From positions 46,722-110,721 of the forward strand of contig NZ_NKQJ01000013.1 of assembly GCF_002312815.1 (NCBI RefSeq): 64,000 nucleotides of DNA, written 5' to 3'. The stretch is from Agaribacterium haliotis. Lineage in GTDB: Bacteria; Pseudomonadota; Gammaproteobacteria; Pseudomonadales; Cellvibrionaceae. Positions 7,790 through 19,124 of the stretch are shown here, piece by piece. The notes beneath the pieces are model-generated. The model did no database searches and was not told the origin of the DNA. It saw only the letters and a program-made list of their open reading frames with translations. Numbering within the stretch: the first letter of the stretch is position 1; every line of letters starts with the position of its first letter. The translations under genes and the position numbers were made by a program.

Positions 7790-10171
7790 TTAGAGTTGTT
7801 TCAATTGAACGTCACTGGCGCCACTTTGCAGAAGGCGCTGACGTTTTTTATCGTAGGCAGCAAGCGCTCCGGTCATGCCGTCGAAGGTTATTGGTCGGCT
7901 GAATAAAAAACCCTGCAGGTGATCGGCGCCAAGCGCTTTTAGGTATTCGTATTGCTCGCGCCTCTCGACGCCTTCGACGGTAACGGACATGCCCTGGTTT
8001 TGGCAAAGTTCAATCAGCGGCCGCAGTATTTCTCGGTGTTCGTCCAGGCCAACGGAGTCGAGCAGGCTTTTGTCGAACTTGATGGTCGAGACGGGGTATT
8101 CGATCAGCTGTTGAATCGAGGTGTAGCCGGTGCCAAAGTCGTCGATGGCGAGAAGAAAACCGGCATCGTTAATGCTTTTTAGCAGGCCCTCTGTGCCTCG
8201 GCAGAACTCTGCGCCGGTTGTTTCTGTCATTTCAAACTGTATGCGTTTACTGTCAATTTGGTGTTGTTTGACGAGCCTGAATATATGCTCTTGAATACGG
8301 TTTACAGTGATTTGCGCCGAGCTCAAATTCAGGCTGAGTACAAAGTTGTAGCCGAGTTCTCGGCGTATGCTTTCGTAGGCTGCAAAACCGTTGTCGAGTA
8401 CCCAGGTATCGATTTGTTCAAACAAGCCGCAAGCCTCAGCGATTGGTACAAATTCAGCCGGGCTTACCGGGCCGAGATTTGGCGAGTGCCAGCGCAGCAG
8501 TGCTTCGAAGCCCCAAATTCTGAGGTCGTCGCAGGCCACAATTGGCAAATAGACAAGTTGTAATTCTTTATCAAAGTTGGCGTTTTTGAGTTCCGATTCA
8601 ACTTCGTTATTGCGCCTAATTTTTTTGGCAATTGCCGCGGAATAAAAAGAGTGGCGGTTTTTCCCGAGGCGCTTGCTCGAATACATCGCGGTATCGGCAT
8701 TGGATATAAGTTCCGACGGTGTGTTACCGTCTCTTGGGTAAAGCGCTAAACCAACACTGACGCTGATGGGATAGCGACCGTTAAACAATGCAAAGCCGCC
8801 GTCAAAAAGGCTGAGTACTGATGTAACTAAATTGTTGATTTCATCTTGTTCGGGCGAGCCGGTAATAACTAAACCAAACTCGTCGCCAGCGATACGGCCA
8901 AAAGTCCAGGGCACTTGTTCATTTGCGGTAGTAGGGTAGAGTTCGCGCAGCAGTTCCTGGATATTTTCACTAAACGCAATAAGTACTTTGTCGCCAATAT
9001 CGTGCCCATATCTGTCGTTGACAAACTTGAAATTGTCTAGATCTAGATAGGCAAACAGTACTCGCTGTTTATTTTTTCGCGCATCGATTAATTTGTCGCG
9101 AAATTGTCGTTTAAGTTGGTAGAGGTTGTGAATGGCCGTTAGGTGGTCTGTCTGCAACAACTTGTTGCTGTTGTGAAAAGCCTTGGTTAGGTCGGTATAG
9201 AGCCTGTTGAACTGTTTTGCGAGCCTGCCTATTTCATCGTCGCGATTAGTTTCTAGTTGCAAGCCGGTATCGGGGTTTGATTTGGCATCGGCAATGGCCT
9301 GCTCCAGGGAGGCTATCGGGTTGGTGATGTGTGCACTGATAAAATAGATCATCAATACAATACAGCTAATTAAAAATAGCGCAGATATTGCTATCAACTT
9401 GATGCGCGTTGGGTGTAAGCGTTGATTTAAAATACTGCTGTTCCACGGCGCAATAAGATAAAAATGCTGGTCGAGTTGTATGCTTTCTATCGCGGCTGTG
9501 CCAGCCGGAGCTTCTGATGAAAACCTAATGTCGCTTTTAAACTCGTGGCGATAGCGGGCGAGTTCGTTGATAAAGTCAGTGGGTTCCAGTGCAAAGGTGA
9601 CACTGATGGCGCTTTGGCGCTGGCTGCTTATCGGCGCTTCGAGGGTTGCCGGGTCGATCAACTGACTAAAACTGAGCAGCAGCCGGTGAGGTTCAAGCAA
9701 TGCCTGGCTGCTGCTTGCGTTTTTGTCTTCGATAAATTCTAAAGCTCTGTCTCTTAGCGCCTGCGGCAGCTTTGAAAAAGGGTCTTCGCTGAATTCAATA
9801 TATTCAACAATTTCAGCTCTGGGTTCAATGCGGGCTAAGGTCAAACTCAGGTAGTTACTCTGGTGTTTATTAAAGCTGTGCAGCTCTCGTTCTATATTGC
9901 TGACCAAAGCTATCCGGCGGTAGCGGTTGTCTTCGGCTTTTAGGTATTGCAGCAGTTTGCCTTGGGCGACAATGCTGTGCAGATAACTTTCAGAGAAACT
10001 GTTGTACTGGTTGTAGAGGGTGTCGAGTTCGGCAAGTGCCAGTTTCAGCCGATTTCGTTCTAGCTTTTCAATTTGGGTTTTCTGCAATTGATATACAACG
10101 GCGCTGGCGAGCAAGAAAAATGTCGCAATGATCGGGACGATAATTAAAAACGACTTTTTTCTTAGATTCAT
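7790..10171 (-). CDS. Membrane GGDEF-EAL protein, MbaA-like
   Basis: 793 residues. Membrane segment ~7-28, periplasmic domain to ~255, second membrane segment ~258-280, HAMP (~280-340), GGDEF domain with AGDEF at 428-432, and EAL domain with EALLRW starting at 556, plus DDFGTGYTS, IKFDKSL, EGVE and QGFLFSRP. All the residues I know as needed for EAL phosphodiesterase activity appear present; AGDEF is an accepted cyclase variant. Size, topology and pairing with an upstream periplasmic polyamine-binding protein (6-base gap) match Vibrio cholerae MbaA-NspS, where norspermidine or spermidine bound to NspS sets cyclic-di-GMP level and biofilm formation. That match is from memory of architecture. 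Domain call is firm; ligand and direction of control are inference. Confidence 0.9.
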   Translation of the reverse strand: MNLRKKSFLIIVPIIATFFLLASAVVYQLQKTQIEKLERNRLKLALAELDTLYNQYNSFSESYLHSIVAQGKLLQYLKAEDNRYRRIALVSNIERELHSFNKHQSNYLSLTLARIEPRAEIVEYIEFSEDPFSKLPQALRDRALEFIEDKNASSSQALLEPHRLLLSFSQLIDPATLEAPISSQRQSAISVTFALEPTDFINELARYRHEFKSDIRFSSEAPAGTAAIESIQLDQHFYLIAPWNSSILNQRLHPTRIKLIAISALFLISCIVLMIYFISAHITNPIASLEQAIADAKSNPDTGLQLETNRDDEIGRLAKQFNRLYTDLTKAFHNSNKLLQTDHLTAIHNLYQLKRQFRDKLIDARKNKQRVLFAYLDLDNFKFVNDRYGHDIGDKVLIAFSENIQELLRELYPTTANEQVPWTFGRIAGDEFGLVITGSPEQDEINNLVTSVLSLFDGGFALFNGRYPISVSVGLALYPRDGNTPSELISNADTAMYSSKRLGKNRHSFYSAAIAKKIRRNNEVESELKNANFDKELQLVYLPIVACDDLRIWGFEALLRWHSPNLGPVSPAEFVPIAEACGLFEQIDTWVLDNGFAAYESIRRELGYNFVLSLNLSSAQITVNRIQEHIFRLVKQHQIDSKRIQFEMTETTGAEFCRGTEGLLKSINDAGFLLAIDDFGTGYTSIQQLIEYPVSTIKFDKSLLDSVGLDEHREILRPLIELCQNQGMSVTVEGVERREQYEYLKALGADHLQGFLFSRPITFDGMTGALAAYDKKRQRLLQSGASDVQLKQL

Positions 10172-10177
10172 GATGAC

Positions 10178-11245
10178 TTACTGCGCGGAGTGAATCTTTA
10201 ACAAAGCGCTGGCCATGCGGCTGCGTATTTGCATATTTTCATGGCTCAGCGGCTTGGCAAGTTGACTGCGCTGAATAATCTCAGGGGGCGGGTAGATCGC
10301 GCTGTCGTTGCGAAAACTTGCGCTTTGCAGCGCCTGGGCGCGGAGGTTACTCGTGGGGCTGCCGATGGCTTCTGAGTTTTCAGCGTTAATCTGAGGCCGG
10401 TTTATGAAGTTTAAAAAGTCAAAAGCTAGCGCCTTTTGGCGGCTGCGACTGAGCACGGCAAAACAGTCTATCCACAAAATACTGCCCTCGTCGGGCACGC
10501 TGTAAGCCCACAACTGCGCGCCTGCTATTTTATTTAAAACGTGCTGGTCACCGCTGTAAGCCATGGCCAGCCAGAGTTTGTCCGCGCTTTCTTTTGACTG
10601 CTCAGATTTTAGAAAACTAATCGGGTACTCAAAGGTCAGTACTGAGGGCAAGGCTTTGCGCGTGAGTTCAAAAGCGCTTCGCAGCAGGTCGCGATTGCCG
10701 GTGTTGATGTCCTCAGAGAGGCTTAACAACGCCGGTGCAAAACTGTCGACGGCGTCTTTGAGTAGGCTGATATGGCCGCTAGTATCGGCGTCAGCTCTAA
10801 GCACGCTGTCCCAGCTTGTCGGTTTGCGCTCGAGCTTATCTGTTCGCCACGCAAGGCCCAGTGTTCCCCAGAGATAGGGGGTGGAATAGGCGCCGCAGCG
10901 CTCGCTCCATTGCGGGTCAATGTGGCGCAGCATATCTAGCTCGGGATAATCTTTTACGGCGACAAACGCACTGTTCTCGCCAAATAAGTTTGAGACATTT
11001 TCATCGACAATGGCCAGGTCTATCTGTTGCCCCTGCGGAGCAATTAGCAGGCTGTCGCGCGACTCGTCGTTGTCAAAATAGAGCTGTTTGATTGAGTGGC
11101 CGCTGTGTTGTTCCCAGGCGTTGACGGTCTTTTCACTGAGATAGTCTTCCCAGGTCAATATATGCAGCGTATCTGCGTGGCAAAAGCCGCAGCCCAGGCA
11201 GAAACAAGCAAGGCTCAATATGTGACGCAGGTTGTAAGGGGGCAA
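10178..11245 (-). CDS. Periplasmic polyamine-binding protein, PotD/PotF/NspS-like
   Basis: 355 residues, TTG start with AGGA seven bases upstream. Signal peptide ~1-24 ending FCHA before DTLHILTWEDYL. PotD-family signs: LHILTWEDYL near the mature N-terminus, AYSTPYLWGTLGLAWR mid-protein, VPDEGSILWIDCFAVL and ALAFDFLNFINRP late. No ABC permease or ATPase lies near; instead the next gene, six bases on, is the membrane GGDEF-EAL protein. That points to a sensing role as in NspS rather than transport. Polyamine specificity (spermidine, norspermidine, putrescine) cannot be told here. Confidence 0.87.
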   Translation of the reverse strand: MPPYNLRHILSLACFCLGCGFCHADTLHILTWEDYLSEKTVNAWEQHSGHSIKQLYFDNDESRDSLLIAPQGQQIDLAIVDENVSNLFGENSAFVAVKDYPELDMLRHIDPQWSERCGAYSTPYLWGTLGLAWRTDKLERKPTSWDSVLRADADTSGHISLLKDAVDSFAPALLSLSEDINTGNRDLLRSAFELTRKALPSVLTFEYPISFLKSEQSKESADKLWLAMAYSGDQHVLNKIAGAQLWAYSVPDEGSILWIDCFAVLSRSRQKALAFDFLNFINRPQINAENSEAIGSPTSNLRAQALQSASFRNDSAIYPPPEIIQRSQLAKPLSHENMQIRSRMASALLKIHSAQ

Positions 11246-11399
11246 GCGGATTTCCTTTTGCAGTAGAGTAGGTCCTTAGCTAGCAGTATAGATGCTCAAA
11301 TACCGGCCGCTGCTCCAGGGCCTGTTAACACTAATTCAATGCGGCTCTGTTGAAGCCTGAGTTTTTAGGCTGTTAGGCACGTTGAGCACAGGTCCTGGC

Positions 11400-12509
11400 T
11401 TAGTTGTGGGTTTGGAAATAACTTATTTTTTGCGGTCGGCAGAAGTGAAAGCCCTGGTACAACTCAAACTCGAGTGCTGCACACGCTTGATATTCATCCA
11501 GGTTACCAACCCCTTCAGCGAGGGTTAGTATGTGTAGAGACTTAACCAGTTCGACCAGGTGTTGAACTAACTGCTGGCGCTCCAGCCCCGCTTGCTTAAG
11601 CCCGGCGATTAATACGCGATCAAATTTGATAATGTCGGGTTTGGCTTCGACAAGCTCTATCAGACGGCTCTGACCGACACCAAAGTCGTCAAAAGCCAAG
11701 CGCATATCCAGTTGGTTTAGCTGCTGTTTAAGGTAAGAAAGAGCACTTAAATCATCGGTAATCGCCTGCTCGTGGATCTCAAGTAATAGCTGAACGTTGG
11801 GGTGGCGCTGCTTGAGTTGGGTGAGGCTGCTGAGCAGGCGGTCGATGTCTTTGAGTTCGGCCGGGTGGGTATTGAGCCAGAGTTCGCCGTTGAGCCTGGC
11901 CTTTGCCGCGGTTTCGACGCCGATGTCGCGCATCAGTTCGCTGAGCTCGATTTCGAGGCTAAAGCTCTCTGCGAGCCGGTAGAGTTCGATGGGGCTTGGG
12001 CTCAGGTTGGCATTTGTGCTGCGGCTGAGCAATTCATTGCCGCAGCGCCGGGCGCTTTTGGCATCGACTATCGGCTGATATACCGGTTCGATTTGGCGTT
12101 TCGCCATTAATTCTTCGAGGTCGTGAATACCGCAGGGGAAGCGCTCGCTGAGCTTGCTCATGCTCAGCATGCTGGTTTCGTCACTGCCGGCTGGGTCGCG
12201 CTTTTCCTGCTGTTCTTCGATCAGGCGAAACTCCAGATCGCCAAGATGTAAAACGTCGCCGTGATTGAGCTTGGTGAGAGCGCTTATTCGTTCGCGATTG
12301 ACAAAGGTGCCGTTGCGACTATTTAAGTCTTCGATCTGTAGTTTGTCTGCGATAAGTTCAATGGCGCAGTGTTGGCGGCTGATGCTGGCCGCCTGAATAC
12401 AGCAGTCGAGGCTGCGTTCGCGCCCGAGTACGATGGGAAAGTGAAGTAGAGGGCGGCGCTGCAGGCTGCCCTCACTATCAAAATAGCCTTCGAGGTACCA
12501 AGTGGCCAT
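11400..12509 (-). CDS. FHA-EAL domain protein (putative cyclic-di-GMP phosphodiesterase)
   Basis: 369 residues, no signal peptide or membrane segment, so cytoplasmic. FHA domain ~1-100 with GRERSLDC, SISRQHC and NSRNGTFVN, which binds phosphothreonine in partner proteins. EAL domain ~130-365: YQPIVD, NELLSR as the EAL motif, WLNTHP Asn, LLEIHE, FDDFGVG, IIKFDR, AEGVG and QGFHFCRP. Metal and catalytic residues seem conserved, so hydrolysis of c-di-GMP to pGpG is likely. The fusion would tie c-di-GMP turnover to Ser/Thr phosphorylation. It lies 154 bases upstream of the NspS-like gene on the same strand, so may be a separate unit. Confidence 0.88.
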   Translation of the reverse strand: MATWYLEGYFDSEGSLQRRPLLHFPIVLGRERSLDCCIQAASISRQHCAIELIADKLQIEDLNSRNGTFVNRERISALTKLNHGDVLHLGDLEFRLIEEQQEKRDPAGSDETSMLSMSKLSERFPCGIHDLEELMAKRQIEPVYQPIVDAKSARRCGNELLSRSTNANLSPSPIELYRLAESFSLEIELSELMRDIGVETAAKARLNGELWLNTHPAELKDIDRLLSSLTQLKQRHPNVQLLLEIHEQAITDDLSALSYLKQQLNQLDMRLAFDDFGVGQSRLIELVEAKPDIIKFDRVLIAGLKQAGLERQQLVQHLVELVKSLHILTLAEGVGNLDEYQACAALEFELYQGFHFCRPQKISYFQTHN

Positions 12510-12635
12510 AGCGTGCTTTGCTGGTAATGAGCAGTTTTACCAGTATTGTCTGCGCGGTGGGGCTTCGCCAGTTTTTGTTTATGCCGTTTGCCGCCGGGCG
12601 CTTGGGTATTCTGGTTTTGAAATTCTGTAGCGATT

Positions 12636-12902
12636 TCAACGTTTAAAAAAACGCAGGAAGCGAGATATCAACAGGCGTATATAGGCGCCCATTGCAATAA
12701 AAAAACCGAGCCCGACAAACAGCAAGCCGGCGAGGCTGATTAATTCTTGCTCGAGGGAATGCTGCATATAGATATTGGCCATGTAAATACTGGCAAGGCC
12801 AACACAAAAATAAATAAACCCGTCGCGCCAGCGTTTAAACACCTTGTGCTCGGGGGCGAGGTAGTGTCGATGCAGGGCTTTTTTTAGGCGCTGCCAGGGC
12901 AT
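12636..12902 (-). CDS. Small two-helix membrane protein, function unknown
   Basis: 88 residues. Basic N-terminal tail, two hydrophobic helices (~28-48 and ~56-78), very basic C-terminus ending RFLRFFKR. The ATG follows directly on the moaE stop codon, so it is translated as the last gene of the moaC-moaD-moaE run. I do not recognise a family. Conservation of the tight coupling in relatives would be needed to tie it to molybdopterin synthesis. Confidence 0.65.
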   Translation of the reverse strand: MPWQRLKKALHRHYLAPEHKVFKRWRDGFIYFCVGLASIYMANIYMQHSLEQELISLAGLLFVGLGFFIAMGAYIRLLISRFLRFFKR

Positions 12903-13349
12903 TTACCGGCTGTCCATCCAGCGCAGAGCACGCTGGGCATCACTTTGCTTGGCTTCGACCCAGTGTTCACCTTCTTTTTTCCAAAACGGGGCCTGGTTTT
13001 TCAGCAGGTCGATCAGGTATTCACAGGCGGCAAAGGCGTCGGCGCGGTGGCGGCTGCTAACGCCGACAAACACAATCTGGTCTGCGGGGCTCAGCGGGCC
13101 GACCCGGTGAATAATACGCACACTAAGCAGCTGCCAGCGTTTGCGAGCTTCGGTTTCGATGCGCTCAAGCACTTTTTCGGTCATGCCCGGGTAGTGTTTG
13201 AGTTCGAAGGCCTTGCTGTCGCCAAAGTCGCGCACCAGGCCAACAAACATGGTTGCAGCACCGGTATTGAAACGCTCACTACTGTCTGCCTGGAGCAGAG
13301 CCTGATATTCACTTTGGACGTCGAAGTCCTCCCGTTGAACCCGAATCAT
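12903..13349 (-). CDS. moaE: Molybdopterin synthase catalytic subunit MoaE
   Basis: 148 residues, the usual length. MoaE landmarks: GAATMFVGLVRD near residues 30-40, ELKHYPGMTEK, RIIHRVGPLSPADQIVFVGVSSRHRADAFAACEYLID, and the active-site lysine region FWKKEGEHWVEA. With MoaD thiocarboxylate it puts the dithiolene sulfurs into precursor Z/cPMP. It starts one base after the moaD stop. moaA and moaB are not in the window. Confidence 0.95.
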   Translation of the reverse strand: MIRVQREDFDVQSEYQALLQADSSERFNTGAATMFVGLVRDFGDSKAFELKHYPGMTEKVLERIETEARKRWQLLSVRIIHRVGPLSPADQIVFVGVSSRHRADAFAACEYLIDLLKNQAPFWKKEGEHWVEAKQSDAQRALRWMDSR

Positions 13350-13350
13350 T

Positions 13351-13602
13351 TCAGCCGCCTGTGACCGGAGGGAAAAAGGCCACTTCGGCGCCGGCAGTGA
13401 TGGCGGTATCGGCCTGGGCGATCTCCTGGTTCACTGCGCAGCGAGTGCCGCTGTCATTGAGGGCTTTTTGCCACTGCTCGCCGCGTTCGCCGAGCAGTGC
13501 TTTAAGCTCGGCCACCGTCAGGCTGCTGGCGAGCTCAAGCTTCTCCTCATCGCGGCCAAGCAGCTCGGCCAGTTTGGCAAAATAGAGAATGGAGATGGTC
13601 AT
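13351..13602 (-). CDS. moaD: Molybdopterin synthase sulfur carrier subunit MoaD
   Basis: 83 residues from the ATG at 13602; a longer frame continues upstream into moaC but this start has GAGGG upstream, lies one base past the moaC stop and gives the normal MoaD length. Ubiquitin-like beta-grasp protein: MTISILYFAKLAELLGRDEE at the start, AVNQEIAQADT in the middle, and the C-terminal PPVTGG whose last Gly is adenylated by MoeB and converted to a thiocarboxylate. Confidence 0.93.
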   Translation of the reverse strand: MTISILYFAKLAELLGRDEEKLELASSLTVAELKALLGERGEQWQKALNDSGTRCAVNQEIAQADTAITAGAEVAFFPPVTGG

Positions 13603-13603
13603 A

Positions 13604-16418
<2,815 letters not shown>

Positions 16419-16438
16419 TGCCTGATCCTCTGTATCTG

Positions 16439-16783
16439 TTAACTAAAAATTTGTGAATAGAGCTCGGCTTTAAAGCCGATGTGGATATCGCCGTCGATAT
16501 CGAGTACCGGGCGCTTAATTAGGGTGGGCTTGGCTTGCAATAGCGCTGCGCACTGTGCAGTTTGCGCCTGCGCTTTTTCGTCGTCGCTGAGCTGCTTCCA
16601 GGTGGTGCTGCGTTTATTTAGCAAAAGCTCGACACCGACCTGCTCAAGCCAAGTTTGAATTTGCTCAAGCTCGAGGCCGTCTTTGCGAAAATCGTGGAAT
16701 TCAACGTCTTGCTGTTGTTGCTCAAGCCAGCGACGGGCTTTTTTGACCGTGTCGCAGTTGGGGATGCCGTATAGCCTTGTCAT
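16439..16783 (-). CDS. ArsC/Spx-fold protein, YffB family
   Basis: 114 residues. The N-terminus MTRLYGIPNCDTVKKARRWL holds the single Cys10 of the ArsC/YffB active site, followed by VEFHDFRKDGLE and the LLNKRSTTWKQL segment; TLIKRPVLDIDG carries the family's RP motif. Thioredoxin-like fold; related to arsenate reductase but YffB members sit with dap genes and their activity is unclear. Placed just ahead of dapD as in many gammaproteobacteria. Confidence 0.88.
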   Translation of the reverse strand: MTRLYGIPNCDTVKKARRWLEQQQQDVEFHDFRKDGLELEQIQTWLEQVGVELLLNKRSTTWKQLSDDEKAQAQTAQCAALLQAKPTLIKRPVLDIDGDIHIGFKAELYSQIFS

Positions 16784-16810
16784 GGGTTTTTGCGTGCCTT
16801 ATTTATGCCC

Positions 16811-16830
16811 CTTGGAGGGGCGGCAAGCAT
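16811..16830. repeat. Short hairpin between the YffB and solute-binding genes
   Basis: GCCCC-TTGGA-GGGGC hairpin in the 73-base gap between the stop of the solute-binding protein gene and the start of the YffB-family gene. No clear T-run follows on either strand. Its loop contains TGGA like other hairpins in this window. Confidence 0.4.
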
Positions 16831-16856
16831 AGCAAATTGTCATCGCGAATGCAGCG

Positions 16857-18203
16857 TCAGTACTCCAGCGCAAACTCCGGGTGTTTGCGATAAAACTCGT
16901 CGCTGGCGCTCTTTAAGCGCTTTAATGTCAACTCGATGTCGGGTTTATCAAAAAAATCGACCAGTACGTGGGCGATATCCATGGCCAGCTGAGGGTGGCT
17001 TTCGCGATCAAAATAAAGTGTGCGCGGTGCTTGGTCGATAAAACTCAACGTTTCGCGCTGTAGTGCGTCGAGTATGTAGGGCTGCGCTTCAAGATTCGGA
17101 GGCAGCCGGCTTGCGGGCATATTTAGTTGGAGCTGAAATTCCTGGTTGGCCAAGTAGGAAAGTAGTGACAGCAAGTGTTCATCGAGCTTGGCATAGTACG
17201 GCACGCTGTAGGTATCTACCGGCACAACTGTGAACATGGCAAGCTTGTCTTTGATTTTGGGGAAGGGCGCCGCTCTAAAATCCGCGCGGATAGATTTGGG
17301 TAAGTTGCCGAGGGTGTAGGCGCCGGTTAACTGCATCAATGCGCGCTCGTGATACAGTCGCGGCAGTGCGCTGACTAAGTTTAATTCCCTGTGGCTTTGA
17401 GTGTTAAAACACTTTGCATCAATGGCCTGTTTTAAATAAACGAGTACTTCGCGCACTTCTTCGCCGTTCCATTGTGCTTTTTTGCCAAGTAAACGCAGAT
17501 AAAAATCTTTGCCCCACAAGCGCAGGCTTAAATAATCAAACCAAATTAAGCTCGGCCAAATATTCTCATGGCCGAGCGAAATCAAGCTGCGCCCCTCGGC
17601 GGAGAATACTTTGCAGGCGTTTATCAGCTCGGCCCAGTTTTGGGGGACATTCAATTGATACTTCTCAAATAGTGAGGCGCGATAATAAAAAGTCCACGGA
17701 TAAAACGAAACGGGAATGGCGTAGGGGCGCCCCTGGTACATGACGGCTTCGACGGTATAGCTATCGAGCTTGCTTTCGAGCGCGCTCTTTTGCCACACGG
17801 CGCTCAGCTCGCGTAATTTGCCCTCGCGAGCGAGGCGGTCGGTGTGGGCGCCGCTGTACCAGTAAAACAGCTCTGGGCCCGAGCCCTGTTGGATCCACGC
17901 ATTGATGCTGTCGCTATAGTCGCCCCTGAAAAAACGTATTGTTATTTGGGTTTCGGGGTGTTGTTTTTCGTAGTCATTCAATAAACGGGTGAATATGGCG
18001 CGTTCAGCGCCGTATGATATTTGTGTTGCAACAACAATCTCTCGCTTTTGCTTGGTGCTGCCTGGATCTTGGGGCGGGCTAAGTGCGCTAGCAAATGGCG
18101 CCGAAAGGGGTTGTACTAAGGTTAAATACAGCGCTAAAGCGACGATGCTAGTCCAGTGCGGTGCAAGGTTCCGGACTTTGGCGGTGAGTAGATCGTAACG
18201 CAT
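16857..18203 (-). CDS. Extracellular solute-binding protein, family 1 (orphan)
   Basis: 448 residues. Hydrophobic N-terminal signal or anchor segment ~18-42, then a family-1 ABC sugar-type binding fold: EIVVATQISYGAERAIFTRLLNDYEKQHP, GSGPELFYWYSGAHTDRLAREGKLREL, RPYAIPVSFYPWTFYYRASLFEKY, PQNWAELINACKVF, LMQLTGAYTLGNLP. No permease, ATPase or sensor gene is beside it, so it may feed a distant transporter or act in sensing. Substrate (oligosaccharide or sugar is typical) is not determined. Confidence 0.82.
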   Translation of the reverse strand: MRYDLLTAKVRNLAPHWTSIVALALYLTLVQPLSAPFASALSPPQDPGSTKQKREIVVATQISYGAERAIFTRLLNDYEKQHPETQITIRFFRGDYSDSINAWIQQGSGPELFYWYSGAHTDRLAREGKLRELSAVWQKSALESKLDSYTVEAVMYQGRPYAIPVSFYPWTFYYRASLFEKYQLNVPQNWAELINACKVFSAEGRSLISLGHENIWPSLIWFDYLSLRLWGKDFYLRLLGKKAQWNGEEVREVLVYLKQAIDAKCFNTQSHRELNLVSALPRLYHERALMQLTGAYTLGNLPKSIRADFRAAPFPKIKDKLAMFTVVPVDTYSVPYYAKLDEHLLSLLSYLANQEFQLQLNMPASRLPPNLEAQPYILDALQRETLSFIDQAPRTLYFDRESHPQLAMDIAHVLVDFFDKPDIELTLKRLKSASDEFYRKHPEFALEY

Positions 18204-18270
18204 ACTGGACTTTTGGGAGCCGGGCTCCGTTGAGTTTTCCTAAGTATGCGCTGCTTTTTCTGAAGGCACA

Positions 18271-18301
18271 AAAAAAGGCTGCTCTGAGAAGCAGCCTTTT
18301 T
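18271..18301 (-). terminator. Bidirectional-looking rho-independent terminator after the SDR gene
   Basis: AAGGCTGCT / AGCAGCCTT stem with a short CTGAGA loop, bounded by an A-run on one side and a T-run on the other. It lies 20 bases beyond the stop of the SDR gene and before the start of the solute-binding gene, so it separates the two minus-strand units. Confidence 0.88.
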
Positions 18302-18320
18302 GATCTAAAACGGGTTACGC

Positions 18321-19124
18321 TTATTCGACGTTGGTGTTTTCACCTTCTACGTAACCGAAGTTGGCAATGATGCCGCCATCGACATACAAAACCTGGCCGT
18401 TTACAAAGTCAGCAGCTTTTGAGGCGAGGAACAGCGCAGCTTTACCTACGTCTTCTGGTTCGCCCCAGCGGTTGGCGGGCGTGCGAGTCATCACCAGGTT
18501 GTTAAACGGGTGACCGTTCACTCGAATAGGTGCAGTTTGTGCCGTTGCGATGTAACCGGGGCCGATACCGTTGACTTGCAGGCCGTACTTGGCCCACTCA
18601 CAACACATGTTTTGAGTCAGCAGCTTCAGGCCACCTTTGGCGGCGGCGTAGGCGCTAACATTTTGACGGCCGTAAACGCTCATCATTGAGCACATGTTGA
18701 TGATCTTGCCCTGGCGGCGCTCAATCATGCTCGGGGCCACACGTTTGGCAACAATAAAAGGTGCCACCAAATCGATATCGACAACTTCGCGGAACTCTTC
18801 AGTCGGCATGTCCAAAATAGGAACACGCTTAATAATGCCTGCGTTGTTGACCAGAATATCAACCGGGCCAACTTCTTTTTCAATTTGAGAAATCCCTGCG
18901 TCAACCTCATCTTCTTTGGCGACGTTAAATGTCAGCGTGTAAACGTCGACGCCTTCTTTGGCGTATTCTTCTTTACAGGCTTCGAGCTTGTCTTCAAAAA
19001 TATCGTTGATAACAACTTTAGCGCCGGCTTTGCCGAGCAGCATGCCACAAGCCATACCAATGCCGTGAGTACCGCCGGTAACCAGAGCTACCTTCCCTTT
19101 TAAATCAAAAAGTTCGTTAATCAT
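18321..19124 (-). CDS. SDR-family dehydrogenase, gluconate 5-dehydrogenase/KduD-like
   Basis: 267 residues, classical short-chain dehydrogenase. Cofactor motif VTGGTHGIGMA (~15-25), NNAG (~91-94), catalytic Ser in NMCSMMSVYG, and YxxxK as SAYAAAKGG. The PANRWGEPEDVGKAALFLASKAADFVNGQVLYVDGG stretch resembles gluconate 5-dehydrogenase and 2-deoxy-D-gluconate/5-keto-4-deoxyuronate reductases; in marine relatives such enzymes serve uronate (alginate or pectin) breakdown. Substrate is not fixed by sequence. Single-gene unit with its own terminator; an FNR/ANR-type box lies ~160 bases upstream. Confidence 0.85.
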   Translation of the reverse strand: MINELFDLKGKVALVTGGTHGIGMACGMLLGKAGAKVVINDIFEDKLEACKEEYAKEGVDVYTLTFNVAKEDEVDAGISQIEKEVGPVDILVNNAGIIKRVPILDMPTEEFREVVDIDLVAPFIVAKRVAPSMIERRQGKIINMCSMMSVYGRQNVSAYAAAKGGLKLLTQNMCCEWAKYGLQVNGIGPGYIATAQTAPIRVNGHPFNNLVMTRTPANRWGEPEDVGKAALFLASKAADFVNGQVLYVDGGIIANFGYVEGENTNVE

